From Citromicrobium sp. JLT1363 (GTDB lineage Bacteria; Pseudomonadota; Alphaproteobacteria; Sphingomonadales; Sphingomonadaceae), in NCBI RefSeq assembly GCF_000186705.1, contig NZ_AEUE01000004.1, positions 186,001 through 250,000 of the forward strand: a stretch of DNA of 64,000 nt. The letters are read 5' to 3'. This document shows positions 1 to 9,732 of this stretch, one piece after another (position 1 is the stretch's first letter; every line of letters begins with the position of its first letter). The translations under genes and the position numbers were made by a program. The notes below the pieces were generated by a model. It saw nothing but the letters and a program-made list of their open reading frames with translations. It was not told where the DNA came from and searched no databases.

Positions 1-363
1 CTGCCGCCCATGCTGGGCCCGAGCGTCGGCGCGAATTCCGAACTGCGCGAGAGGCTGCGCGCCATGTGCCTCGATGCCGGACTGGAAATTTTCGAGGCGC
101 AGATCGAAGCTCTGCTGGCCCGCCCGCAGGTGGACGATGTGCTCGCCAGCCTCGGCTGCCCCGCCTTGTCGGTGACGGGCGAACAGGACGCATGGTCTCC
201 GCCCGACCAGCACGCACGCATCGCGCAGGCCATCCAGGGATGTCTCCTTCGGATCGTCCCATCGGCGGGGCACATGCTGCCCGCAGAACAACCCGAAGCT
301 TTCAACGCGGTTCTGGGCGACTGGCTCGCCATGCCCGCGCGCGAAACAGAAACAACGATATAG
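1..363 (+). CDS. alpha/beta hydrolase, C-terminal part (5' end outside window)
   Basis: The reading frame is open from base 1, so the gene begins upstream of the window and only about 120 C-terminal residues are seen. These match the end of an alpha/beta hydrolase of the 3-oxoadipate enol-lactonase/esterase kind: a strand leading into the acid residue (VTGEQDAWSPP, Asp) and the catalytic His in PSAGHMLPAEQPEAF. The nucleophile elbow is not in view. It ends 20 bases before ligM and probably belongs to the same transcript, so a role in aromatic ester or ring-fission product hydrolysis is inferred. The substrate cannot be told from this part. Confidence 0.8.
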   Translation: MPPMLGPSVGANSELRERLRAMCLDAGLEIFEAQIEALLARPQVDDVLASLGCPALSVTGEQDAWSPPDQHARIAQAIQGCLLRIVPSAGHMLPAEQPEAFNAVLGDWLAMPARETETTI

Positions 364-383
364 CCCAGAACAGGAGAGGCGAA

Positions 384-1784
384 ATGAGCGAGAAGAACCT
401 CAAGCAGAAGCTTGCCGAAGCCGGCAACACGGTGGACCTGCTGCGCAACCAGCAGGTCGGCCCCAATGTCTATCCCGGCGTGCCCGGCGAATTTTCCAAC
501 TGGCGCGACGAGCAGCGTGCTTGGGCGGAAACGGCGGTGCTGTTCAACCAGTCGTACCACATGGTGGACCTGCTGGTGACCGGGCCCGACGCTTTCGAGA
601 TGCTCGCATATCTGGCGCCCAACAGCTTCAACAACTTCAAGCCGAACATGGCCAAGCAATTCGCGCCGGTGACGCCCGAAGGCTACGTCATCGGCGACGT
701 CATTCTGTTCTACCTCGCAGACGAGAAATTCGAACTGGTCGGGCGCGCGCCTGCCATCGAATGGGTCGAATACCACGCCGCCACCGGCAAGTGGGATGTG
801 ACGGTGGAACGTGACGAGCGCACCGCCGCCCGTCCCGAGGCGGAGAAGAACACGCGCCGCAACTATCGCTTCCAGTTGCAGGGCCCCAACGCCATGAAGA
901 TCCTTGAAAAGGCGATGGGCGAGACCCCGCCCGATCTCAAGTTCTTCCGCATGGCGCCGATCATGATCGACGGCGTGGAAGTGCGCGCGCTGCGTCACGG
1001 TATGGCTGGCCAGCCCGGTTACGAGCTGTTCGGACCGTGGAAAGATTACGACACCGTCCACTCCGCGCTGGTCGAGGCCGGCAAGGACGATGGCCTGAAG
1101 CTGGTCGGTGGCCGCACCTATGCGTCCAACACGCTCGAGTCCGGCTGGATTCCCTCGCCGCTGCCCGCCGTCTATACCGGCGAGGGGACCGAGGATTTCC
1201 GCGAATGGATGGGCGACAAGTCCTACGCCGGCATGTGCTCGCTCGGCGGGTCGTACGTGTCGGACAATATCGAAGATTATTACCTCACGCCGTGGGACCT
1301 CGGCTACGGCATCATGGTCAAGTTCGACCATGACTTCGTCGGCCGCGAGGCGCTCGAAAAGCTCGACAAGCAGCCCAAGCGCAAGAAGGTGACGCTGGCC
1401 CTCGACAATGAAGACATCCTGCGCGTGATGAGCTCGATGCTGCAGAAGGGCGACAAGGCCAAGTTCCTCGAATTCCCGAGCGCGGTCTATGCCATGCACC
1501 CCTATGATGCGGTGCTGAAGGATGGCGAGACCGTCGGCATTTCGACCTGGATCGGATATACGGTCAACGCCGGGCGCTTCCTCGCGCTGGCGATGGTGGA
1601 TGAATCCGTCGCCGCACCGGGCACCGAGGTATCGCTGCTGTGGGGTGAGCCCGATGGCGGGACCTCCAAGCCCACGGTCGAGCCGCATGTGCAGACCGAG
1701 ATCAAGGCAGTGGTCGCACCTGCCCCTTACTCCGAAGTCGCGCGCGACAGCTACGCCGAAGGCTGGCGCACCAAGGGCAACTGA
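384..1784 (+). CDS. ligM: LigM-like tetrahydrofolate-dependent vanillate/3-O-methylgallate O-demethylase
   Basis: The 466-residue protein belongs to the aminomethyltransferase (GcvT-like) fold family of LigM/DesA, which move the methyl group of vanillate, syringate or 3-O-methylgallate to tetrahydrofolate. LigM of Sphingobium SYK-6 is about 470 residues, so the length fits LigM better than the longer DesA. The start is the ATG after AGGAGAGG; the open frame extends much further upstream but overlaps the hydrolase gene and has no site. Tyr30 and the Tyr58-His59 pair (FNQSYHM) lie where the LigM active-site Tyr/His are expected, by my recollection of the structure. It lies upstream of ligAB, which would cleave the protocatechuate or gallate produced. 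Substrate preference between vanillate and syringate-type compounds is not resolved. Confidence 0.88.
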   Translation: MSEKNLKQKLAEAGNTVDLLRNQQVGPNVYPGVPGEFSNWRDEQRAWAETAVLFNQSYHMVDLLVTGPDAFEMLAYLAPNSFNNFKPNMAKQFAPVTPEGYVIGDVILFYLADEKFELVGRAPAIEWVEYHAATGKWDVTVERDERTAARPEAEKNTRRNYRFQLQGPNAMKILEKAMGETPPDLKFFRMAPIMIDGVEVRALRHGMAGQPGYELFGPWKDYDTVHSALVEAGKDDGLKLVGGRTYASNTLESGWIPSPLPAVYTGEGTEDFREWMGDKSYAGMCSLGGSYVSDNIEDYYLTPWDLGYGIMVKFDHDFVGREALEKLDKQPKRKKVTLALDNEDILRVMSSMLQKGDKAKFLEFPSAVYAMHPYDAVLKDGETVGISTWIGYTVNAGRFLALAMVDESVAAPGTEVSLLWGEPDGGTSKPTVEPHVQTEIKAVVAPAPYSEVARDSYAEGWRTKGN

Positions 1785-1793
1785 GACTGCACA

Positions 1794-1822
1794 CCACCCG
1801 GAGAGCGCGCCTCTTCGGGTGG
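1794..1822 (+). other. Intercistronic hairpin between ligM and ligA
   Basis: The arms CCACCCGGAGAG and CTCTTCGGGTGG form a 12-bp stem with one G-U pair and a 5-base loop. No T-run follows, so it is not a classical intrinsic terminator. In the 84-base gap between ligM and ligA it could be an RNA-stability or processing element that sets different levels of the two products, or a partial attenuator. The role is inference. Confidence 0.6.
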
Positions 1823-1868
1823 GAAGTGCTGGGACAGTGCAATTGCACCGCCTGCGAAGGAGAGGATC

Positions 1869-3133
<1,265 letters not shown>

Positions 3134-3157
3134 TCGCCCGCAAGGATGGTGGGGCGG

Positions 3158-3184
3158 CCGGCGGGTTGGCTGCAAGCCCGCCGG
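3158..3184. terminator. GC-rich hairpin between two convergent operons
   Basis: The arms CCGGCGGG and CCCGCCGG are perfect and enclose an 11-base loop that can pair further (TTG/CAA). It lies in the 69-base gap between the convergent ends of ligB and the FAH-family gene. There is no strong T-run on either side, so it may be a weak bidirectional terminator or an RNA 3'-end barrier. Confidence 0.5.
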
Positions 3185-3202
3185 TCGTCTCATCAGCGCT
3201 GC

Positions 3203-4174
3203 TCAGCCGGTGTGCTTGACGACCTGCTGTTCGATCGCTCCGAACGGTGCTCGGCCATCCTCGCTTTGTGCTTCCATGCGCACCGTATCGCCGAACCGCA
3301 TGAAGCCGGTGGTGGGCTTGCCGTCTGCGATAATCTGGATCGCGCGACGCTCTGAAATGCAGCTCGATCCGACTTGCGCGTAGCCCTTGTTGGCGACGGT
3401 GCCCGATCCGATGACGGTGCCTGCAACCAGACTGCGGGTGGTGGCTGCGTGAGCGACCAGTTCGTGGAAGCCGACCGCCATTTCGCGGCCGTTGGCGTGT
3501 CCGAACCTCTCGCCGTTCCAGTCGATGCACAGGTCCAGGGCGACGCGCCCGTCCTGCCAGGAATTGCCCAGCTCGTCCGGCGTCACAGCATAAGGCGCAA
3601 TGGTGCTGGCGGGCTTGGCGAGGATGAAGCCGAACCCGGTGACCATTTCGGGCACTGCGAAGGCGCGCAGCGACCAGTCGTTGATCTGGACGACCAGCTT
3701 GATGTGGTCGAGCGCCTCTTGCGGTGTAACGCCCATGGGCACTGCATCGACGATCACGCCGAATTCGCCTTCGAAGTCGACGCCATCTTCTTCACGCGGG
3801 AAGGCAACGTCTTCGCGCGGCGCCAGGAAGCGGTCCGACATGCCCTGATACATCAGCGGGCGTTCGTGGTGCAGCGGATCCTGCTCGAAGGCGATTTGCA
3901 TCAGCTCGCCATGGGTGTCGAAGGCCGACCCGTCGAGCCACTGCCAGCTGCGCGGCAGCGGAGCGGCGAGCGATGCGACCTCCAGCGGCTCGCCTTCGCC
4001 TTGCTCCAGCCGGTCTGCCAGTGCTTGCAGCTTCGCTGAGGCAGAGGACCAGTCACCCATGGCGGCAAGCAGGTTGGGTGCATTGCTTCCGGCAGGCAGG
4101 CAGCGCGCGCCATCCTGCGATACGACCACCAGTTCCCCGTCCGGCGTACCGTTCGCGCGGGTTGCAAGCCGCAT
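3203..4174 (-). CDS. fumarylacetoacetate hydrolase-family protein (aromatic ring-fission product hydrolase/hydratase)
   Basis: The 323-residue protein has a short N-terminal domain and a C-terminal FAH fold from about residue 110, with the acidic metal-site cluster in VDFEGEFGVIVD. Family members hydrolyse C-C bonds of acyl-pyruvates (fumarylacetoacetate, fumarylpyruvate) or act as hydratases/decarboxylases on dienoates. It is the last gene of an eight-gene reverse-strand operon. Its ATG shares an ATGA overlap with the cupin stop, so it is translationally coupled. With a GST and a ring-cleavage dioxygenase in the same operon, a late step on the ring-fission product is likely. The exact reaction is not identifiable. 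Confidence 0.85.
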   Translation of the reverse strand: MRLATRANGTPDGELVVVSQDGARCLPAGSNAPNLLAAMGDWSSASAKLQALADRLEQGEGEPLEVASLAAPLPRSWQWLDGSAFDTHGELMQIAFEQDPLHHERPLMYQGMSDRFLAPREDVAFPREEDGVDFEGEFGVIVDAVPMGVTPQEALDHIKLVVQINDWSLRAFAVPEMVTGFGFILAKPASTIAPYAVTPDELGNSWQDGRVALDLCIDWNGERFGHANGREMAVGFHELVAHAATTRSLVAGTVIGSGTVANKGYAQVGSSCISERRAIQIIADGKPTTGFMRFGDTVRMEAQSEDGRAPFGAIEQQVVKHTG

Positions 4175-4740
4175 CAGGCCAGCTCCTCGCTGAAGGTGCC
4201 GTCGATCAGGATGAAGGCGATGCGGCAGTTGCTGTCACTACGGTTGGCCCAGCCGTGGTTGGTGCCGCGCTGGATCACGATGTCGCCCGCGCGCACGGTG
4301 GTTTCGCCTTCGTCCATGATCAGCACCAGTTCGCCCTCGATCACGATGCCGTAGTCGATCGTTTCGGTGCGGTGCATCAGGGCATGCTTGGCGCCCGCCT
4401 TCGCCGCGTTGGAAGCAGAGCCTGCGCCGACTTCGGCGAAGTGGGCTGCCGCTTCCTCGGGGGTCATGTTCCTGATCCCGTCGCCTTCGGGCGGAATGTC
4501 GAGAACGCGGATGCGCGTGCCGTTCTTCGGCGGGGCGAGAACGATACCGTCTTCCTCAGGCTCTCCGCTGTCCGCGTCGATCGGGGCAGGGGTGGCGCGT
4601 GTGTTCCAGACTTCGTGGAACATCGGCCCGATATCGCCGCCAATGCGCTGCATGCGGGCAATGGGGCCGTCTTCCTGGATGATGGCGCGCCCTTCGGCGT
4701 CGTGACCGGTCACGACGCGGCGGATGGGTTGGGTGGTCAT
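4174..4740 (-). CDS. small cupin-domain protein of the aromatic operon
   Basis: This is a 188-residue single-domain cupin. The barrel shows the acidic/His positions of a metal site in the first motif region (HALMHRTETIDYGIVIEGE) and GTNHGWANRS in the second. The start is the ATG preceded by AGAGAGG; the open frame extends upstream but into the GST gene. The protein is too short for gentisate dioxygenase (about 340 residues, bicupin), so a ring-cleavage role is not assumed. It could be an isomerase, decarboxylase or small-molecule binder on the route. It is coupled to the FAH gene by a 4-base overlap and follows the GST by 16 bases. Confidence 0.8.
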   Translation of the reverse strand: MTTQPIRRVVTGHDAEGRAIIQEDGPIARMQRIGGDIGPMFHEVWNTRATPAPIDADSGEPEEDGIVLAPPKNGTRIRVLDIPPEGDGIRNMTPEEAAAHFAEVGAGSASNAAKAGAKHALMHRTETIDYGIVIEGELVLIMDEGETTVRAGDIVIQRGTNHGWANRSDSNCRIAFILIDGTFSEELA

Positions 4741-4756
4741 GGTCTTGGCCTCTCTA

Positions 4757-5452
4757 TCAGTCTGGCTTGCCGACTGGCGGCGGTTGAAAGTGCAGCCCGC
4801 GCGCCCTGAGCTCGTCCTGCGCCTTCTCTTCGTGGCGCAGCGCGGCCTGCGCGCTCGGCCGCTGCGATGCGGTGGCGTAGTGCTGCTGCAATGCGGGGAA
4901 CTTGGTCTGCTCAAAGCCTGCGCCCGTGATGCGGAACCAGATCCAGGCGAGGTAGGCATCGAGGATCGACCAGTCCTGCCCCAGCATCCAGGGCTGCGCA
5001 CTCAGCCGCTGCTCGAGCACGGTCAGCTGCATCGCCAGCCCTTCGCCAGCTTTGGCCCGGATACGCGGCGCGTCGTCCGCGTGGGTGGAAATCATCCCCG
5101 ACATGACGAAGCGCGTCACCAGTGGGTGCAGGTCGCTGGAACAGCGAAACAGCTCTTCGAGACCCTGCGTGCTCCGTGCCGCATCCTCTGGCCGGGGCAG
5201 CAGTCCAGCCTGGGGGTGACGTTGCGCCAGGAATGTCAGTATCGCGCCGTTCTGGACGATTACACCATGCGCAGTCTCGAGCGCGGGGACTTTGCCTGCG
5301 GGATTGACCGCGAGAAATTCCTCGCCGCGATGCTCGCCCGCCATAAATGCGACAAGGCGCGTTTCGAAGGGTTCGCCGATTTCCTCCAGCGCGGTCAGCG
5401 CTACCCGCGCGCAGGTTTGCGGTGCGAACCACAGGACGGGTCTGGCGCTCAC
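4757..5452 (-). CDS. glutathione S-transferase-family protein (possible ring-fission product isomerase)
   Basis: The 231-residue protein has an N-terminal thioredoxin-like GST domain (PQTCARVALTALEE, then VNPAGKVPALE with the cis-Pro, then NGAILTFLA for gamma-Glu binding) and a helical C-terminal domain. The GTG start overlaps the upstream MFS stop as GTGA. The frame runs open far upstream, but that is shadow over the MFS gene. In gentisate-type pathways a GST isomerises maleylpyruvate or maleylacetoacetate and an FAH protein then hydrolyses it, and both families occur here. That parallel suggests, but does not prove, a cis-trans isomerase role. Confidence 0.85.
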   Translation of the reverse strand: MSARPVLWFAPQTCARVALTALEEIGEPFETRLVAFMAGEHRGEEFLAVNPAGKVPALETAHGVIVQNGAILTFLAQRHPQAGLLPRPEDAARSTQGLEELFRCSSDLHPLVTRFVMSGMISTHADDAPRIRAKAGEGLAMQLTVLEQRLSAQPWMLGQDWSILDAYLAWIWFRITGAGFEQTKFPALQQHYATASQRPSAQAALRHEEKAQDELRARGLHFQPPPVGKPD

Positions 5453-6636
5453 GTTGCAGCCCTTTGGCCCGATCTCGTCTTGATGAAAGCGGCAAGCGCG
5501 CCGGCAGCAGCGGCAAGCGCGTAGACGATCAAGGCGAGCGACAGACTGCCAGCCAGACCGGTGAAGGTTGCGAGCACAAGCGGCGCGAGGAATTGCGCCA
5601 GAAAGAACGATCCTGTCCACAGGCCCATTCCCCGGCCGCGCATGGGCGCCGGGAGAGAGCGCATGGTCCAGGCCAGCATATTGGGCAGCATCAGGCCACT
5701 GCCGAAGCAAACCAGAATCGCGCCAGCGGCCAGAACGAAGAGGCTGGGGACAAGCGCCACGCCCGCGTAGCCGAGGCCGGCCACGGCCAGACCGATCGCC
5801 AGCAGGGTCGGGCCGGCATTCTGCCGCCCGCGATGGAAGGCGAAGGAACCGGCCGCGACGGCAAGATTGCAGAGCGCACCGATCAGGCCGATCTGTGCGG
5901 GAGAGACCGGCCCCGACGTTTCGAGGATCGGGCCGAGCTGAACCGTCACCGTGTAGAAGACGATGCCGATGCCGAATGTCACCAGCGAGAGCGGCAGGAC
6001 GATCCGGAAAGGGAAGGCCCCCGCATTGTCCTCTGCGTTGCTTGCCGTCGCCTCAGGCTCGAACAGGCCGATTGCTGCGGCGAGCGCGATCGGGAGCGCC
6101 AGCAGGTAGAGAAGGAACGGACCGCGCGATCCCAGGAGTTCGCCGAGCAGCCCGCCGATGGCAATCAGGATGATGGCCGCCACACTGCCAGCGGCGATCT
6201 GCGCGGCAATCCACCGCTCGCGCCGCTCGCCCGCAAAATAGTCCCCGATCAGCACCGTCGCGAGTGTCATGATGACGGCTTCGACCACGCCAAGGGCGAA
6301 GCGCGCGGCGATGATCTGGAACAGATTGTCCAGAAACCACGGAAGGATGCCGAAGACGGCGTAGAGCACCAGCGCACCCACCATCAGGTGCTTGCGTCCG
6401 ACCCTGTCCGACAGCCAGCCGGCCAGCGGCGAGAACAGCGCGACGCACAGGGCCGGTATGGTCAGCGCCATGGGCACCAGGAAGTCGCTGCTGGGTACGT
6501 CGCCGAATTCGCCGAGCAGCAGGGGCAGGACCGGGATCAGCGATACGATCGCCATGATCGGCAGGACTGCCGTTGCCAGCAGGATGAAGCCTTGCGGTTT
6601 TCCCGCCGATCGTGCGCTCGCGCCGCTGCCGATCAC
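5449..6636 (-). CDS. MFS transporter of the aromatic operon
   Basis: This 395-residue inner-membrane carrier has about 12 hydrophobic segments. The MFS loop 2-3 signature is present (GWLSDRVGRKHL) and a repeat-like motif opens the second half. The GTG start overlaps the preceding hydrolase stop as GTGA, giving a normal N-terminus just before the first membrane helix; the longer open frame upstream is spurious. Placement inside the ring-cleavage operon makes uptake of the aromatic substrate, or export of a toxic intermediate, the likely job. The substrate is unknown. Confidence 0.87.
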   Translation of the reverse strand: MIGSGASARSAGKPQGFILLATAVLPIMAIVSLIPVLPLLLGEFGDVPSSDFLVPMALTIPALCVALFSPLAGWLSDRVGRKHLMVGALVLYAVFGILPWFLDNLFQIIAARFALGVVEAVIMTLATVLIGDYFAGERRERWIAAQIAAGSVAAIILIAIGGLLGELLGSRGPFLLYLLALPIALAAAIGLFEPEATASNAEDNAGAFPFRIVLPLSLVTFGIGIVFYTVTVQLGPILETSGPVSPAQIGLIGALCNLAVAAGSFAFHRGRQNAGPTLLAIGLAVAGLGYAGVALVPSLFVLAAGAILVCFGSGLMLPNMLAWTMRSLPAPMRGRGMGLWTGSFFLAQFLAPLVLATFTGLAGSLSLALIVYALAAAAGALAAFIKTRSGQRAAT

Positions 6637-7790
6637 GCTACGTGGCCGCCCAGCGTTTCGGCAAACCAGTCGGCAATCAGATCGCGGCCATAGCTCATGT
6701 TGTCGGCCCCGACGTGCTCCACCCCGCCTTCGCGCTCGGTGAAGATCACCTTCTCGCGGCGTGGCGAATTGACGAGCTGGTCGTACAGATCGTCGGCGTA
6801 ACCGACGCTGATCTGCCGGTCGTGCGCGCCGTGGGTGACGAGGAAGGGCACCTTGATCCGGTCCATGTGCCCGTTGAGGTTCATGTCGGCCGATTTCTCC
6901 AGAAAGTCTTCCTGGTCCTCGGCGCCGAACGCCCAGTGGACGTGCGCCCAATAGTGCGGGACCGGGTTTTCGCCTTCACGCTCCATCCGCTTGTCCTGCA
7001 CTTCGCGCCAGTTGTGGTTCGCACCCCACACTGCTCCGCTGGCGAAGCGCGGTTCGTAGGCGACGGCACGCGGGGCGAAATGGCCGCCGAGCGAGATGCC
7101 GGTCATGCCGAGTTTCGCGCTATCCACTTCAGGCTGCTGTTCCAGCCAGTCGACCGCCTTGCTGGCCCAGCTTTCCGAATGCGGATCGACGGGCAGGTTC
7201 TGGAGGCGCAGCGCCTCCCCGGTGCCGGGCTGATCGACGCATAGGGTGCTGATGCCGCGTCGTGCCAGGGCGGCGGGCATGCCGGTCCAGTAGAGCATCT
7301 CCTTGCAGCTATCGAGGCCATTGCAGAACACCACGCTGGGCTTCGGGCCATCGCCCGGCGCGCGGGTGAAGATGGCGGACATCGTCCCGTTATCGAGCGT
7401 GATCTCCACGCGCTCGCGGTTGATCTTGCCCAGCCTGGTGGACTTGTCGAAGGTCTCGCGAGCCAGTGCGTAGGTTTCCTCGCGACCCTTGGTGCCGTGA
7501 CCCTGCATGCGTTCGGCCACCAGCAGGTAGAGCGATGCACGCTCCAGCTTGTCGGACGCGGAGAAGTTGCGGCCCTTGGCCTCGTCCTCTGCGGCAAGCT
7601 CAAGCAGCTTGTGGCCCATCCCGGCCCAGGCCTGCATGAACTGCGGCGTACCCGCATCGGCGCCGTTATCCGCCGCGTCGAGGATCGGCTGGCACATGTC
7701 GACGATCTCGCCGATCCGCCCGCCGCTCTCCATCGCGATCGCGACGCTCAGGTTCCAGATGTAGTTCTTGAAGGGGGAATAGAGCGCCAT
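6633..7790 (-). CDS. alpha/beta hydrolase of the 2,6-dihydroxypseudooxynicotine hydrolase/FrsA-like group
   Basis: The 385-residue hydrolase has a helical N-terminal cap of about 130 residues. The alpha/beta core then shows nucleophile elbow GISLGG, acid in THGAHDRQ and His in GGVEHVGAD. This layout matches the C-C bond hydrolases related to 2,6-dihydroxypseudooxynicotine hydrolase (about 367 residues). It lies three bases after the extradiol dioxygenase gene and is coupled to the MFS gene by GTGA. The pairing suggests that it hydrolyses the meta-cleavage product of that dioxygenase. An ordinary esterase role is the alternative. Confidence 0.85.
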   Translation of the reverse strand: MALYSPFKNYIWNLSVAIAMESGGRIGEIVDMCQPILDAADNGADAGTPQFMQAWAGMGHKLLELAAEDEAKGRNFSASDKLERASLYLLVAERMQGHGTKGREETYALARETFDKSTRLGKINRERVEITLDNGTMSAIFTRAPGDGPKPSVVFCNGLDSCKEMLYWTGMPAALARRGISTLCVDQPGTGEALRLQNLPVDPHSESWASKAVDWLEQQPEVDSAKLGMTGISLGGHFAPRAVAYEPRFASGAVWGANHNWREVQDKRMEREGENPVPHYWAHVHWAFGAEDQEDFLEKSADMNLNGHMDRIKVPFLVTHGAHDRQISVGYADDLYDQLVNSPRREKVIFTEREGGVEHVGADNMSYGRDLIADWFAETLGGHVA

Positions 7791-7793
7791 CGA

Positions 7794-8696
7794 TCAGGCC
7801 TCCGCAGGCTGGAAGAGGCAGGGATCGGCTTCGGGCTTGGGCATGGTTTGCGGGCCACCGGTGCCGACGCCCCACTGGTCCATGATCTGCGGGCCGGGCT
7901 CGTGAACCTGGGGTTCGTGGGTCTCGAAATCGACGTCTTCGAGTTCGGCCGTGTATTCGACGGCAAACCCCGAAGGCGTGGTGAAATATGAGAAGGTGTT
8001 GTTGCCCGCCGTGTGCCGCCCCGGGCCCCAGCGCAGGTCCGTGCCGCGCTTGCGCAGGCGGCTGGCACCGCGCATCATGTCATCGACCGACATCATGTCG
8101 TAGGCGACGTGGTTGAGGCAGGGCGGTCCGGGAAGAAGAGCGATCCGGTGGTGGGCGCTGTTGCAGCGCAGGAAGACCATGAAGTCGCCCAGCCAGTCCG
8201 AGACTTTGAAGCCCAGCACATCGGTGAAGAATTTGACCATGGCGTGGTGATCGGGCGAGTGCAGCACGATGTGGCTGATTTTCACCGGGACGCCCTCCCA
8301 GCGCTCCATCGCCCGCTTGTCGAGCCGCTGCACATCGGCGCTGATCTCCAACGGCAGACCGTCCGGACTGAAGAAGCGGAAACCGTAGCCACCGCCAGGC
8401 GCATCCAGATCGCGCGCTTCATGGATCAGCTTGCAGCCGGCGTCGGTCACCTTGGCCTGAAGAGCGTCCACATCCTCGCGGCTATCCGCCGCCAGCGCGA
8501 TGACTTCGATGCAGTTCGTCTCGCTGCGGTGCAGGCGTACGACGTGGTGCTCATCATGGCCGTGGGTCTTGAACCACGCCATGTCGTCCTTTGCCTCGAC
8601 TTCGACGAGGCCCCAGTCGTCGGCGTAGAACTTGCGTTCGGTGTCGAAGTCCTCGACGCCGTAGCCGACGTAGCGGATTTCGGTGACTCTGCTCAT
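7794..8696 (-). CDS. VOC-superfamily type I extradiol dioxygenase
   Basis: The 300-residue protein has two vicinal-oxygen-chelate modules, as in 2,3-dihydroxybiphenyl 1,2-dioxygenase. The C-terminal module carries the 2-His-1-Glu iron site: His in HIVLHSPDH, His in CLNHVAYD and Glu in SGFAVEYTAE, followed by a long C-terminal tail. It would open a catechol ring next to a hydroxyl. The ATG overlaps the preceding Rieske stop by four bases. It is unrelated in fold to LigB, so this island carries two independent ring-cleavage chemistries. The substrate is unknown; the oxygenases just upstream in the operon presumably make the catechol. Confidence 0.9.
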   Translation of the reverse strand: MSRVTEIRYVGYGVEDFDTERKFYADDWGLVEVEAKDDMAWFKTHGHDEHHVVRLHRSETNCIEVIALAADSREDVDALQAKVTDAGCKLIHEARDLDAPGGGYGFRFFSPDGLPLEISADVQRLDKRAMERWEGVPVKISHIVLHSPDHHAMVKFFTDVLGFKVSDWLGDFMVFLRCNSAHHRIALLPGPPCLNHVAYDMMSVDDMMRGASRLRKRGTDLRWGPGRHTAGNNTFSYFTTPSGFAVEYTAELEDVDFETHEPQVHEPGPQIMDQWGVGTGGPQTMPKPEADPCLFQPAEA

Positions 8697-9721
8697 CGTT
8701 CGTTCTCTTTCTTCTTGAGTTTTTCGATCATGCGCCGGGCGCGGGTGCCGCCCGTGTCGATCCCGAGGGACACGGGCTTGCGGTCCCAGAAACCGGCACC
8801 GTCGGTATTGGCGTAGGCGGCTTCGATGATGGGCTTGTCTTCTTCGCCGAAAGCTTGCCCCATGAGCCCCGCCAGCATGGCATCGCCCTCCACCGAGGGG
8901 GCTCCATGCCGGGTCGTCGCCCAGAAATAATGGCTTGTCGTTTCGGTCTCGGGCGTGAGGATGTGAGCCTGGTGGGCGATCACGCCTTCCTCGCGCTGCC
9001 CGCCTTCCGGGCAGGCGCCAACCTGCAGATACATGCTGGCAGGCGCGTCCCAGCGCATGTCCAGCCAGTGATCGGTGATCATTTCGGGATCGTAGATGCC
9101 GAAGGTATGCGCAGGGGCGGGGATGCCCGGCATCCACCAGTTCGAGTGCAGTTGCTCACCCTCGACCTTCACTTCGTGTTCCCCGGCGAAGATTACCCCG
9201 CGGCCGGCAAACGAGCCCTTGTGGACGAATTCGATGTGGCTGAGATCCATCAGGTTGTCGGTGCCGTATTCGTAATTCGCGTCCATCGGCATCAGGCCGG
9301 TGATCGGTGCATGTCCGTCTCTCACGATGGCGGAGAAATCGGGAATGGCATCCTCATCGGCTCGTGCCGGATCGCCCGGCCAGAACCATACGATGTGGTC
9401 GCGCTCGACTACCGGAAAGGTTCGCAGCGATGCGCCTGCCGGGATCTTGTCGGAGAAGGGATTGCGCACGCATTTGCCCGAAGTGTCGAACGTCAGCCCG
9501 TGATAGGGACACGTGACGCAGTCTCCTTCGCGCTCTCCCAGCGACAGGGGGGCATATCGGTGCGGACAGCGATCCACCATGGCGACCGCCGTCCCGTCCT
9601 CCTTGCGCATCAGCAATACGGGCTCGCCCACAAGCCGGCGACGCAGCAGGTCTGCGCCAACCTCGTCGCTCCACGCCGCCATGTACCAGGCGTTTTCAAG
9701 GAAGGGTCCGGATGGGCTCAC
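8693..9721 (-). CDS. Rieske non-heme iron oxygenase, VanA-like oxygenase component
   Basis: The 342-residue oxygenase has an N-terminal Rieske [2Fe-2S] domain (CPHRYAPL and CPYHGLTFD) and a catalytic domain with the mononuclear iron motif DLSHIEFVHKG. Length and order match the vanillate O-demethylase/phthalate-type oxygenases that demethylate or hydroxylate aromatics. I chose the GTG shortly before FLENAWY, 11 bases after the monooxygenase stop; the larger open frame upstream overlaps that gene. The ribosome site is weak, so the start is uncertain. No ferredoxin or reductase gene is nearby, so electron delivery must come from elsewhere. Confidence 0.87.
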   Translation of the reverse strand: MSPSGPFLENAWYMAAWSDEVGADLLRRRLVGEPVLLMRKEDGTAVAMVDRCPHRYAPLSLGEREGDCVTCPYHGLTFDTSGKCVRNPFSDKIPAGASLRTFPVVERDHIVWFWPGDPARADEDAIPDFSAIVRDGHAPITGLMPMDANYEYGTDNLMDLSHIEFVHKGSFAGRGVIFAGEHEVKVEGEQLHSNWWMPGIPAPAHTFGIYDPEMITDHWLDMRWDAPASMYLQVGACPEGGQREEGVIAHQAHILTPETETTSHYFWATTRHGAPSVEGDAMLAGLMGQAFGEEDKPIIEAAYANTDGAGFWDRKPVSLGIDTGGTRARRMIEKLKKKENER

Positions 9722-9732
9722 GATAGCTATCT

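Noticed and set aside
66-383. N-terminal extension of LigM by 106 codons
   Set aside because: It overlaps the upstream hydrolase in another frame; the ATG at 384 has a strong ribosome site and gives the family length.
4174-4740. Cupin as gentisate 1,2-dioxygenase
   Set aside because: At 188 residues with one cupin it is too short for the bicupin gentisate dioxygenase of about 340 residues, and a VOC ring-cleavage enzyme is already in the operon.
5347-6693. 448-codon forward open frame
   Set aside because: It is antisense to the GST and MFS genes, both of which have clear motifs; the translation is Arg/Glu/Gln-rich.
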